Part shown: in pieces, positions 54,061 through 63,188 of the stretch
Layout of the letters: every line of letters starts with the position of its first letter
Numbering within the stretch: the first letter of the stretch is position 1
Origin: an uncultured Prevotellaceae bacterium
Lineage (GTDB): Bacteria > Bacteroidota > Bacteroidia > Bacteroidales > Bacteroidaceae
Direction of reading: 5' to 3'
NCBI GenBank assembly: GCA_902786665.1
Contig: CADADN010000003.1
Span: 124,001-188,000 of the forward strand
DNA length: 64,000 bases
Translations under genes and position numbers: made by a program
Notes under the pieces: model-generated
Database searches by the model: none
Told to the model about the DNA's origin: nothing
The model's input: only the letters and a program-made list of their open reading frames with translations

Positions 54061-54432
54061 ATGATCAAAGAAACTGAAAACAAACCGATTGAGCGGAAAA
54101 ACCCATTCAAAGTGCCTGATGGTTATTTTGACACCCTCACTACAAGGGTGATGGAGAATATTCCTGAAAACCAAGTCAGGATGATACCTGTTCAAAACGA
54201 CAATCACGTTTCGAAGAAATGGTGGAGGGTTGTGGCAGCTGCCGCCGCCGTCGTGGTCGCGGTGTTTGGAGTGGGACTGTATATGCAACATGACGACAAT
54301 GCGACACAGGTGAAAACTGCTGCAGTGCAGCAATCCTCCTCATCGGCTACGACAGAAACCAACATCGATGCCATGGCTGATTACATCATGTGTGACGATT
54401 ACGAACTTTATGCATATCTTGCTGATGAATAA
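54061..54432 (+). CDS. Membrane-anchored small protein, anti-sigma-like
   Basis: A 123-residue protein with N-terminal ERKNPFKVPDGYFDTLTTRVMENIP, a motif shared by small Bacteroidetes proteins that usually follow an ECF sigma-factor gene, then one transmembrane helix (WWRVVAAAAAVVVAVFGVGLYM) and a Ser/Thr-rich, acidic periplasmic tail. It likely modulates a sigma factor or acts in the envelope. The ATG at 54061 begins the reading; TTG at 54031 is a weaker alternative. No sigma-factor gene lies upstream here. Confidence 0.72.
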   Translation: MIKETENKPIERKNPFKVPDGYFDTLTTRVMENIPENQVRMIPVQNDNHVSKKWWRVVAAAAAVVVAVFGVGLYMQHDDNATQVKTAAVQQSSSSATTETNIDAMADYIMCDDYELYAYLADE

Positions 54433-54865
54433 GCTATTGAAAATACAACTCGTGACCATACTCCTTGCAATGGCATCTTTGAACGTCGCTGCACAGGGAC
54501 ACAATAGGTTCAATCCAGCAAAATTCAAGGCCGACCTGGAAAAATTCATCACTGTCGAGGCTTGCTTGACACCTCGGGAGGCGGCTGCTTTCTTCCCCCT
54601 CTATAATGAATTGAACAACAAACAGAGGGTGCTCTATGATAAGATACGCGAACTTAGGAGAATGAAACCGGCTGATGAAGAAAGATGCAAGAAAGTCATC
54701 GCCGAAATCGACCAACTGGAAATAGAAATCAAACAACTGCAGTCCAATTACCACACAAGATTCCTTGCCATCATCCCTGCTTCAAAACTCTTTGATGTCA
54801 TCAGGGCGGAAAACAAATTCCACAGACAGGCGATGAGAAATGCTGCCAACCCTTGGCAAAGATGA
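54425..54865 (+). CDS. Periplasmic helical protein (Spy/sensor-of-ECF-type)
   Basis: A 146-residue protein: signal peptide (ending VAAQ, residue 23), then a helical body (FNPAKFKADLEKFITVEACLTPREAAAFFPLYNELNNKQRVLYDKIRELRRM) like the small helical proteins found with ECF-type sigma regulation. Its ATG overlaps the preceding stop by 8 bases, so the two are co-translated. Function inferred from company only. Confidence 0.72.
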   Translation: MNKLLKIQLVTILLAMASLNVAAQGHNRFNPAKFKADLEKFITVEACLTPREAAAFFPLYNELNNKQRVLYDKIRELRRMKPADEERCKKVIAEIDQLEIEIKQLQSNYHTRFLAIIPASKLFDVIRAENKFHRQAMRNAANPWQR

Positions 54866-55182
54866 AAATGTTTTGATAAAGCGCAATACCTGCCCCTATG
54901 AGACGTGTACTGCAACGTCGCATGGGGAAACATATAAGCAAACATGGCTTCCTTTCAACTCTGCTTCGAACCATCAAAGTGGGGAGAATGCGGAACATAA
55001 GTCATAATGATGAACATACGACTCTGACAAGCCACAACAAACGGGCGGAACAGAGAAAGAAATATGATTACAGATTGTTTTCAGACACTAATTCTAATAA
55101 TTATTAATTTTCGAAAGATTTTCTCTCTTTTGTTTTCACATCTCATAAATTAGTAGTAATTTTACACCTTGAAAAGGGACAA

Positions 55183-55224
55183 AATCGCTTAGAATGCGAT
55201 TAAATGCCTTTTAAGGCAATTTTT
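55183..55224 (+). promoter_or_regulatory. gyrA leader hairpins, attenuator-like
   Basis: AATCGC (55183-55188) pairs with GCGATT (55196-55201), then TGCCTT (55205-55210) with AAGGCA (55213-55218) and ATTTTT. The second is terminator-like and lies 36 bases before the gyrA ATG. The 54866-55182 gap contains a weak TAATTTTA -7 candidate at 55157-55164 and no convincing gene. Confidence 0.5.
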
Positions 55225-55259
55225 AGCCAAAACGTTACTCTTAATTTTGACAGCTAATA

Positions 55260-58070
55260 ATGGACGAAAATCAAACTTTTGACCAAGACAAGATCATCAA
55301 GATCAACATTGAGGAGGAGATGAAAAAATCATACATCGACTACTCCATGTCGGTCATTGTCGCACGCGCGCTTCCGGATGTCAGGGATGGATTCAAACCC
55401 GTTCACAGGAGAATTCTTTATGGAATGATGGGTATTGGAAACACCAGCGACAAACCTTACAAGAAATGTGCACGTGTCGTGGGAGAGGTGCTGGGAAAAT
55501 ACCATCCACATGGAGACAGCTCCGTGTATGGAGCACTCGTAAGAATGGCACAGGAATGGAACATGAGATACACTCTCGTCGACGGCCAGGGAAACTTTGG
55601 CAGCGTCGATGGTGACTCGCCTGCTGCCATGCGTTACACCGAGTGCAGGCTTTCCAAGATGGGAGAGCACATCATGGACGACCTCGACAAGGATACTGTC
55701 GACATGATCAACAACTTCGACGACTCTCTCACTGAGCCGTCTATCATGCCTACCAAGATTCCAAACCTCCTTGTCAACGGTGGAAACGGCATCGCTGTAG
55801 GCATGGCGACAAACATTCCTACACACAACCTCGGAGAAGTCATCGATGGATGTTGTGCTTACATCGACAATCCTGACATCGACACAGAAGGACTCATGGA
55901 ATACATCAAGGCACCTGACTTCCCTACGGGAGCCTACATCTATGGCATCCAAGGGGTTAAAGACGCATATGAGACAGGAAGAGGAAGAATCGTCATAAGG
56001 GCAAAAGCGGAAATCGAAAGCGGGGACGCACATGATAAAATCGTTGTCACTGAGATACCTTACGGGGTCAACAAGGCCCAACTCATAGAAAACATTGCCG
56101 ACCTCGTCAAAGAAGGAAAAATAGAAGGCATCTCAAATGTCAACGACGAGACGGGAAGACAGGGCATGCGCATCGTCGTGGATGTAAAAAAAGATGCCAA
56201 TGCAAACGTCATCCTCAATAAACTGTTCAAGATGACTCAGTTGCAAAGCTCTTTCTCTGTCAACTGCATCGCATTGGTCAAAGGCAGGCCTAGACTTCTC
56301 TCTCTCAAGGAATGTGTGGCATATTTTGTAGAACACAGGCATGATGTCACCATCAGAAGAACTCAATTCGACCTCAACAAAGCTAAGGAGAGGGCACACA
56401 TACTGGAAGCACTCATCATTGCTTGCGACAACATCGACGAGGTCGTACACATCATAAGAGCTTCGAAAACACCATCCGACGCTCAGCGTAACCTCGAAAA
56501 AAGGTTCGACATCGATGAGCTGCAGTCGAAGGCCATCGTCGACATGCGACTTTCACAACTTACAGGGTTGAGGCTTGACCAACTGCATAAGGAGTATGAG
56601 GACATTGAAAAACTCATCGAATACCTGCAGTCCATTCTCGACGACCCTGAACTTTGCAAGAAGGTGATGAAAGATGAGCTCTTGGAAGTTAAGGAGAAAT
56701 ATGGTGATGAGAGAAGGACGGTCATCAAATATTCATCTGAGGAATTCAACCCTGAAGACTTCTATCCCAACGATCCCGTGATCATCACTGTAAGTCATTT
56801 GGGATACATCAAGAGAACACCACTCAGCGAGTTCAGAGGACAAGCAAGAGGAGGTATTGGGTCGAAAGGCGCAAGGACCAGGGAGCAGGACTTCACAGAG
56901 TTCATCTACCCTGCTACCATGCACAACACCATGCTCTTCTTCACCAAGAAAGGTAAATGCTATTGGCTCAAGTGCTATGAGATTCCTGAAGGAGGAAAAG
57001 ATTCAAAGGGAAGGGCCATCCAAAATATGCTCAACATCGACCCTGACGACTCTGTCAATGCTTTCCTCAGACTTAGAGGACTCAATGATGAGCAATTCCT
57101 CAACACCCACTACGTGGTCTTCGCCACCAAAAAGGGCATCGTCAAGAAAACATGCCTCAAGGCATACAGCAGGCCAAGGTCGATGGGAGTCAACGCCATC
57201 AACATCATCGAAGGCGACGAGGTGGTGGATGTAAGGCTCACCAACGGACGAAACGAACTTGTCCTCGCCAACAGAAACGGCAGGGCGGTCAGGTTCACCG
57301 AAAATGCTGTGAGGAACATGGGACGTGTCGCCACTGGAGTAAGAGGTATGAGACTCGATGGTGGAGACGATGAAGTTGTCGGAATGATTGTCATCAACAA
57401 CGCCGAGAAAGAGAGCATCATGGTTGTCAGCGAGAATGGCTACGGCAAGCGCTCGCAAGTGGAAGACTACAGAAAGACATCCAGGGCAACCAAGGGCGTG
57501 AAAACCATGCAAATCACTGAGAAAACTGGACGCCTCGTCGCCATCAAGAACGTCTCTGATGAGCACGACCTCATGATCATCAACAAGAGCGGCATCACAA
57601 TCAGACTGTCTGTGGCTGAGTGCAGGATCATGGGAAGAGCTACACAAGGAGTGAAACTCATCAACCTCACTAAGAAAAACGATGTCATCGCAAGCGTGTG
57701 CAAGGTGATGGGAGCCGAATTGGAAGCCAATGTGGAGCAAATGAGCAGAACGGAATGGGCTCAGAAATCTGATAGCATCAAGCGAGACATGGAATCTGAT
57801 GATAACGGTAAAGATGATGAAATCCTCCAGGAGAACGATTTGTTTAACGAACCCGACATCTCTGAAGAAGAGTTGAATGAACCTGAGGGCTTGGAAGAGG
57901 CGGAAGAGTTGGATGAACCTGAGGTCTTGGAAGAGACGGAAGAGCAAATTGAGAATGAAGAACAAGACGAGGTGGAAGAAGTGCAGCAACAAGATGAGGT
58001 GGAACAACCGAAACAGAAACCTGCAACCAACCAACAGATGCTCTTTTCATTCGACGATGATGACAAGTAG
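55260..58070 (+). CDS. gyrA: DNA gyrase subunit A
   Basis: A 936-residue GyrA. Catalytic Tyr126 lies in MRYTECRL; the quinolone region is [15 protein letters not shown], where Ser87 corresponds to E. coli Ser83 and Gly91 to Asp87. The GyrA-box is QARGGIG (528-534), a degenerate form of QRRGGKG, so it should still wrap DNA. The C-terminus ends in an acidic tail with a tandem 12-residue duplication ([12 protein letters not shown] / [12 protein letters not shown]) and [17 protein letters not shown]. With GyrB it introduces negative supercoils. Leader has an attenuator-like hairpin. Confidence 0.97.
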   Translation: MDENQTFDQDKIIKINIEEEMKKSYIDYSMSVIVARALPDVRDGFKPVHRRILYGMMGIGNTSDKPYKKCARVVGEVLGKYHPHGDSSVYGALVRMAQEWNMRYTLVDGQGNFGSVDGDSPAAMRYTECRLSKMGEHIMDDLDKDTVDMINNFDDSLTEPSIMPTKIPNLLVNGGNGIAVGMATNIPTHNLGEVIDGCCAYIDNPDIDTEGLMEYIKAPDFPTGAYIYGIQGVKDAYETGRGRIVIRAKAEIESGDAHDKIVVTEIPYGVNKAQLIENIADLVKEGKIEGISNVNDETGRQGMRIVVDVKKDANANVILNKLFKMTQLQSSFSVNCIALVKGRPRLLSLKECVAYFVEHRHDVTIRRTQFDLNKAKERAHILEALIIACDNIDEVVHIIRASKTPSDAQRNLEKRFDIDELQSKAIVDMRLSQLTGLRLDQLHKEYEDIEKLIEYLQSILDDPELCKKVMKDELLEVKEKYGDERRTVIKYSSEEFNPEDFYPNDPVIITVSHLGYIKRTPLSEFRGQARGGIGSKGARTREQDFTEFIYPATMHNTMLFFTKKGKCYWLKCYEIPEGGKDSKGRAIQNMLNIDPDDSVNAFLRLRGLNDEQFLNTHYVVFATKKGIVKKTCLKAYSRPRSMGVNAINIIEGDEVVDVRLTNGRNELVLANRNGRAVRFTENAVRNMGRVATGVRGMRLDGGDDEVVGMIVINNAEKESIMVVSENGYGKRSQVEDYRKTSRATKGVKTMQITEKTGRLVAIKNVSDEHDLMIINKSGITIRLSVAECRIMGRATQGVKLINLTKKNDVIASVCKVMGAELEANVEQMSRTEWAQKSDSIKRDMESDDNGKDDEILQENDLFNEPDISEEELNEPEGLEEAEELDEPEVLEETEEQIENEEQDEVEEVQQQDEVEQPKQKPATNQQMLFSFDDDDK
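57867..57938 (+). repeat. Tandem 36-bp duplication inside the gyrA tail
   Basis: Two near-identical 36-bp units (57867-57902, 57903-57938) encode the two 12-residue acidic repeats, in frame. Differences are at a few bases only, so it looks recent. Confidence 0.85.
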
Positions 58071-58190
58071 GAGGATGAAAACAATGACGAATAACGATCG
58101 AGACAATCCATAATTGATTCATTTATAATACTAAACGTGTATCACACAAAACTTTAGAAAGAAACATTAAAAAACAACCTTTTATTAATT

Positions 58191-59462
58191 ATGATTATGA
58201 AAAAATTGATGATTGTTGCATTGATGGCAGTAGCTGCCTCAACTGCATTTGCAGGCGACTCGCCTGCTCTCAAGGCAATCTTGAAAGCCAAATCCTACGA
58301 TGAAGCCAAATCACTCATCAGCTCCACTTTGGGGCAATTGGCTTCTCCAGCTGAAAAAGCCAAGGCTTACAACAAACTCTACTCCTTGGCTTACGACATC
58401 GTCACCAAACAGCAAGGAATAATGAATGAGAACCAAGTCAACAAGCAGATGGGAAAATCGGCTACTGCTGCTGTTGACTCTGTGGCTTTCTATTCTGCTG
58501 TCTACAACGCCATGGATGCTGCTGTCGAATGTGACAAATATGACCAAATGCCCAATGAAAAAGGGAAGGTCTCCCCTAAGTACCGTGAAGCAATGGCCAC
58601 TGCTCTTTACAACCATCGTGGCAACTTGTGGAACGGGGGCATCTATTACCTCAATCATAACGATGACGCAAATGTCTATAAGTTCTTCGGCAAATGTGTC
58701 GACACATATTCAGAACCTCTCTTTGCTGCTGAAGTGGCAAAGGCACCGGATCCAAACATTGGGCAGATGGCTTATTACGCAGCTCTTTATGCCGCGCAGT
58801 TCAAAGACAAAGCCGGTTGTATGAAGTATGCTGAAATCGCTTCCAAGGATGAAAAATTTGCCAAGGAAGCCAACAACCTCAAACTGGCTATGATCCAGGA
58901 AGGACTTAAGACAAGGCAAGATTCACTCGACTATGTAAAGGACCTTGAAGCACAGTTCAAGGCTGATCCCAGCAACGACGGCGTATTTGGCTCCCTGGTC
59001 AATATGTATAACGGACTGAAGATGGACGCTCAAATGAATGAAATCTTCGAACAAAAACTGAAGATTGACCCTAACAACTTCGTTGTGTGGGCGGTAAGAG
59101 GACAAAACGCCATGATGGAACAGAAACTCGACGACGCTGTCGAATATTTCAAGAAAGCATTGGCGGTTGATCCTGATAACGCTCAAATTCTCACCTATTA
59201 TGGTGCTTGCCAACTTGACAGAGGTATGGAAAAGGAGAGCAAGGCCGCTAGTAGGACTGGAAGGGTGCCTCAAGAGGCTATGAACCAAATCAAGCCTCTC
59301 TTCGAGGATGCTTGCGCTAGTCTGGAGAAAGCAAAACAGCTCGATCCCAACCGTGAAAGAGCCAATTGGGCATATCCTCTTTACAGGTGCTATTACACTC
59401 TGTATGGTGATGCCGACGCTAGGACAAAGGCTGCAGCAGTTGACGCTGGGGTCACTGACTAA
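58191..59462 (+). CDS. Secreted TPR protein
   Basis: A 423-residue protein: signal peptide (ending AFAG), helical body with a TPR-like repeat ending near residues 250-345 (FKADPSNDGVFGSLVNMYNGLKM, FEQKLKIDPNNFVVWAVRGQNAMMEQKLDDAVEYFKKALAVDPDNAQILTYYGAC). The second segment is a canonical TPR pair. Starts MIMKKLMIVALMAV; the second ATG at 58197 is equally likely. Likely an envelope protein-interaction factor. A terminator follows. Confidence 0.82.
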   Translation: MIMKKLMIVALMAVAASTAFAGDSPALKAILKAKSYDEAKSLISSTLGQLASPAEKAKAYNKLYSLAYDIVTKQQGIMNENQVNKQMGKSATAAVDSVAFYSAVYNAMDAAVECDKYDQMPNEKGKVSPKYREAMATALYNHRGNLWNGGIYYLNHNDDANVYKFFGKCVDTYSEPLFAAEVAKAPDPNIGQMAYYAALYAAQFKDKAGCMKYAEIASKDEKFAKEANNLKLAMIQEGLKTRQDSLDYVKDLEAQFKADPSNDGVFGSLVNMYNGLKMDAQMNEIFEQKLKIDPNNFVVWAVRGQNAMMEQKLDDAVEYFKKALAVDPDNAQILTYYGACQLDRGMEKESKAASRTGRVPQEAMNQIKPLFEDACASLEKAKQLDPNRERANWAYPLYRCYYTLYGDADARTKAAAVDAGVTD

Positions 59463-59482
59463 AGCATCATGACAAATTCTTT

Positions 59483-59517
59483 GAGGGTGTGTCAAAATAA
59501 TTGGCACACCCTCTTTT
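59483..59517 (+). terminator. Terminator after the first TPR gene
   Basis: GAGGGTGTG (59483-59491) with CACACCCTC (59505-59513), 13-base loop, then TTTT. Confidence 0.8.
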
Positions 59518-59585
59518 AAGGTATTTCATCAAACGGCATCCATAAGAACTTGACATTGTCAACCTGCAAGTTACAACTTCGCAAA

Positions 59586-60791
59586 ATGAAAAGAATCTTT
59601 TTGACAATATGTCTGGCGTGCATTGCAATGCTGGTTGCAGCACAAAGGAAAACCATCGACCAGGCACAGACATTCATTAAAAGCGGAAAAAACCTCGACA
59701 GGGCGGAGAAACTCATGACCGACCTGTTGAAGGACTCTGCAAACAGGCAAAACAAGAAAGTGTGGACCACTCTCATCGATGCTGTGAAAATGCAATATGA
59801 CCAAGGTAACCAAAAGCTATACCTCAAACAAAAATACGATACCGCGGCGCTTTTCAACAATGCAAACAAACTGCTCGACTTCTGCCTCAAATTCGATTCC
59901 ATAGAGACAATTCCTGATAAAAAGGGAAAAGTCAATATCAAATACCGAGACAAGCATGCTGAAATGCTCAATGCTGTGAGGCCGAACATATACAATGGTG
60001 CTTCATTCTATCTGAGAAAACTTGATTTCAAAAACGCATGGATGTTTTATGAAGCGTATATTGAATGTGCCAACAAACCTATGTTCGCCAATTACAAATA
60101 CTTGGAGACCGACACCTTGATGGAAAAGGCGGCCTACAGGGCACTGTATTGTGCATACAGAATGGGGAGCCTTGAGAAAACATTGAAGTATCAACAATTG
60201 GCGGAGAAAGACACTACATACCTTGAAAATATCATACAGTATGTGGCTGAAATGCAATTCCAAAGCAAAGACACCATTGCATATGTCAATACATTGAAAA
60301 GGGGCTTCGACATCGCACCAAAAAACACCTTCTTCTTCCCACGGTTGGTGGATTACTATAATCTCAAAGAAGAAACAGACTCTGCTTGGGTCTTCATTGA
60401 GAATGCATTGGAAAGTGATAGCACTAACGTGTTGGCTGTCTTTGCAAAAAGCTCTGCACTGCTCAATGCAAAGCTTTATGATGAATGTATCGAGGTCACC
60501 AGCAAACTGATTGCTCTCAACGATTCCATGCCGGAAGCTTACTGCAATATGGGACTCGCATATTACAACCAGGCTCTCATGCTGGAAGAGAAGCAGATGA
60601 AGGAGAAAAGAAGGACAAAAAAACAAAAGGCTGCTGTCAACGCACTCTTTGAGAAAAGTCTTCCATATATGGAAAAATTCAGACAAATGGCACCGGAACA
60701 ACAGACTAAATGGTTGCCGGCATTATACACCATCTATTTCAACCTCAACATGGGGAAGGAGTTCGATGAAATCGAACAACTTAGAAAATAA
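59586..60791 (+). CDS. Second secreted TPR protein
   Basis: A 401-residue protein: signal peptide (MKRIFLTICLACIAMLVAAQ), then TPR-like helices (KLLDFCLKFDSIETIPDKKGKVNIKYRDKHAEMLN, SLEKTLKYQQLAEKDTTYLENI, VFIENALESDSTNVLAVFAKSSALLNAKLYDECIEVTSKL). It is similar in plan to the preceding TPR protein; the two may be paralogs. The ATG at 59586 begins the signal peptide; earlier in-frame codons are non-ATG. Confidence 0.82.
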   Translation: MKRIFLTICLACIAMLVAAQRKTIDQAQTFIKSGKNLDRAEKLMTDLLKDSANRQNKKVWTTLIDAVKMQYDQGNQKLYLKQKYDTAALFNNANKLLDFCLKFDSIETIPDKKGKVNIKYRDKHAEMLNAVRPNIYNGASFYLRKLDFKNAWMFYEAYIECANKPMFANYKYLETDTLMEKAAYRALYCAYRMGSLEKTLKYQQLAEKDTTYLENIIQYVAEMQFQSKDTIAYVNTLKRGFDIAPKNTFFFPRLVDYYNLKEETDSAWVFIENALESDSTNVLAVFAKSSALLNAKLYDECIEVTSKLIALNDSMPEAYCNMGLAYYNQALMLEEKQMKEKRRTKKQKAAVNALFEKSLPYMEKFRQMAPEQQTKWLPALYTIYFNLNMGKEFDEIEQLRK

Positions 60792-60976
60792 GGTAATGGC
60801 AAAGTAATCGTGATGGCGGAACATCCGGGCGAGGATGTCATTGGCAAAGCTAATGTCGCCAACGTCGTTATCTTCGTTAACTTCACTTGTTTCATTAACT
60901 CCGTTAAATTCTCAAAGTATGGTGCAGCATATTTCACTCTCCATTTCCACACAAAACAAAAAAATCATCTTGAATA

Positions 60977-61008
60977 TTTGCTCCTTTCAATAAAATGACG
61001 TACCTTCG
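60977..61008 (+). promoter_or_regulatory. Promoter of serC-serA operon
   Basis: TTTG 60977-60980, 20 bases, TACCTTCG 61001-61008 (one mismatch in TAnnTTTG). It precedes serC by 56 bases. Confidence 0.65.
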
Positions 61009-61064
61009 CGCACGATTTCTGATGTATTTGTACGTCAATAGGTATAATTTTAAAAATCATTCAG

Positions 61065-62132
61065 ATGAAGAAGTACAATTTCAACGCAGGACCATCTATC
61101 CTCCCAAGAGAGGTTATCGAAAAAACGGCCCAGCAAATCTTGGATTTCAATGGCAGCGGACTATCTCTCGCCGAGATCAGCCACAGGGCGAAAGATTTTC
61201 AACCCGTTGTTGATGAGGCGGTTGCTCTCATCAAGGAATTACTGCAAGTGCCAGAAGGTTATTCTGTCATTTTCCTCGGAGGAGGTGCATCGCTTGAGTT
61301 CTGCATGGTACCTTACAATTTCCTCATCAAAAAGGCTGCTTATCTCAACACGGGAACGTGGGCAAAAAAGGCCATGAAAGAGGCGAAGCTTTTTGGAGAG
61401 GTCGTCGAGGTCGCTTCCTCGGCGGACGCCAACTACACTTTCATTCCTAAAGGATGGACATGTCCGGAGGATGTTGACTATCTGCACATCACAACCAACA
61501 ACACCATTTATGGAACGGAAATCAGAAAAGATCTTGACCTGGGAGTAAGACTCATCGCCGATATGTCGTCTGATGTCTTCAGCAGACCTATCGATGTGGC
61601 CAAATACGACTGCATCTATGCAGGAGCACAGAAAAACCTGGCAATGGCAGGCGTCACGCTCGTCATCGTCAAGGAGGATGCATTAGGAAAGGCACCAAGG
61701 CAAATTCCTACAATGCTTGACTATCGCACACATGTGGAAAAAGGCTCCATGTTCAACACACCTCCTGTGGTACCCATCTATTGTGCACTTGAAACCTTGA
61801 GATGGATCAAGGCTAATGGTGGAGTGGAAGCCATGGACAAACTTGCCAAGGAAAGAGCAAAAATCGTATATGACGAAATCGATCGCAACAAACTCTTCAG
61901 GGGCACTGTCGTCGAAGAGGACCGTTCGCTCATGAACATCTGTTTTGTCATGAACGATGAATACAAGGACCTCGAGAAACCATTCTTCGAGTTCGCTACC
62001 GAAAAAGGCATGGTGGGAATCAAGGGACACCGTTCCGTCGGTGGATTCAGGGCAAGTTGCTACAACGCCCAAACCATCGAGGGTGTCAATGCGCTCGTGG
62101 AGTGCATGAAAGAGTTTGAAGCCAAAAACTAA
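61065..62132 (+). CDS. serC: Phosphoserine aminotransferase
   Basis: A 355-residue class-V aminotransferase. NAGPSILP at the start, [17 protein letters not shown]-Lys in [13 protein letters not shown] (Lys in QKN) and [12 protein letters not shown] at the end match SerC. It makes 3-phosphoserine from 3-phosphohydroxypyruvate, and 77 bases separate it from serA. Confidence 0.97.
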   Translation: MKKYNFNAGPSILPREVIEKTAQQILDFNGSGLSLAEISHRAKDFQPVVDEAVALIKELLQVPEGYSVIFLGGGASLEFCMVPYNFLIKKAAYLNTGTWAKKAMKEAKLFGEVVEVASSADANYTFIPKGWTCPEDVDYLHITTNNTIYGTEIRKDLDLGVRLIADMSSDVFSRPIDVAKYDCIYAGAQKNLAMAGVTLVIVKEDALGKAPRQIPTMLDYRTHVEKGSMFNTPPVVPIYCALETLRWIKANGGVEAMDKLAKERAKIVYDEIDRNKLFRGTVVEEDRSLMNICFVMNDEYKDLEKPFFEFATEKGMVGIKGHRSVGGFRASCYNAQTIEGVNALVECMKEFEAKN

Positions 62133-62208
62133 TATGGCATAAATCTTTCGACTCTGTCATCATTGAGGAATATTCACTTTTGAAATAAATTCAGAACAAG
62201 GAATTAAA

Positions 62209-63126
62209 ATGAAAATATTGGTTGCAACAGAAAAGCCTTTCGCTCCTGTAGCCATCGAAGGCATCAAAAAGGAAGTGGAGGGTGCAGGACACCAATTGGT
62301 TCTCCTCGAAAAATATACTGAAAAGGAGCAATTGCTTCAAGCGGTGAAGGATGCCGATGCTTTGATCGTCAGGTCTGACAAAGTGACACCTGAAGTGCTC
62401 GACGCTGCTGATAAACTGAAAATAGTGGTCAGGGCAGGTGCCGGATACGACTCCATCGACACTGAATATGCCAAGAAAAAGGGTGTCGTGGTGGAAAACA
62501 CACCAGGACAAAATGCCAACGCCGTGGCTGAACTTGTGTTCGGACTTCTTGTATATGCTGTCAGAAGCTTCTACAATGGCAAGGCTGGTTCGGAACTGAT
62601 GGGAAAGAAACTCGGAATCCTTGCGTTCGGAAACGTGGGACGAAACGTGGCTCGCATCGCAAAGGGATTCGGGATGGACATCTACGCTTATGACGCATAC
62701 TGCCCGGCACAAGTCATTGAGCAGGCTGGGGTGCATGCCGTGGACAATCAGGATGAACTTTTCAAGACATGCGACGTGGTGAGCTTGCACATTCCCGCTA
62801 CACCGGAAACAAAACAGAGCATCAACGCTGCTGTCGTGGGACAGATGAAAAAAGGAGGAATCCTTGTCAATACTGCCAGGAAAGAAGTCATCAACGAACC
62901 TGAACTCATCCAATTGATGAATGAGCGCACTGACTTGAAATTCGTCACCGACATCAAACCGGATGCCGACGAGGAGTTCAAGGCTTTCGAGGGGAGATAC
63001 TTCAGCACACCTAAGAAAATGGGGGCGCAGACGGCAGAGGCAAACATCAATGCCGGCATCGCTGCTGCAAGGCAAATCAACGCCTTCTTCCTAAATGGAG
63101 ACACCAAGTTCCAAGTCAACAAGTAA
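62209..63126 (+). CDS. serA: D-3-phosphoglycerate dehydrogenase (short form)
   Basis: A 305-residue NAD-dependent 2-hydroxyacid dehydrogenase. GNVGRNVARIAKGFGMDIYAYD binds NAD; substrate/catalytic residues include the segment NTARKEVINEPELI (Arg) and SLHIPATPETKQ. It lacks the C-terminal ACT domain of long SerA, as in many Bacteroidetes, so it is not expected to be inhibited by serine through ACT. It lies between serC and the DUF1015 gene. Confidence 0.93.
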   Translation: MKILVATEKPFAPVAIEGIKKEVEGAGHQLVLLEKYTEKEQLLQAVKDADALIVRSDKVTPEVLDAADKLKIVVRAGAGYDSIDTEYAKKKGVVVENTPGQNANAVAELVFGLLVYAVRSFYNGKAGSELMGKKLGILAFGNVGRNVARIAKGFGMDIYAYDAYCPAQVIEQAGVHAVDNQDELFKTCDVVSLHIPATPETKQSINAAVVGQMKKGGILVNTARKEVINEPELIQLMNERTDLKFVTDIKPDADEEFKAFEGRYFSTPKKMGAQTAEANINAGIAAARQINAFFLNGDTKFQVNK

Positions 63127-63140
63127 TTCTTTTCATAAGG

Positions 63141-63169
63141 GGGCGGGCTTTTGCCCGCCCTGTTTTTTT
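63141..63169 (+). terminator. Strong terminator after serA
   Basis: GGGCGGGC-TTTT-GCCCGCCC (63141-63160) with a run of seven T. It may not fully stop transcription into the DUF1015 gene 20 bases further on, since read-through is common. Confidence 0.9.
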
Positions 63170-63188
63170 CATACAATCTTAAACCATT

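Noticed and set aside
54898..55107. 69-codon plus-strand frame before gyrA
   Set aside because: Basic and Arg/His-rich without a known family; no promoter and no conservation known to me. Left as noncoding.
55510..55540. Quinolone-resistance mutation in gyrA
   Set aside because: Ser at the main site is retained; Gly at the second position may be the normal lineage residue, so resistance is not claimed.
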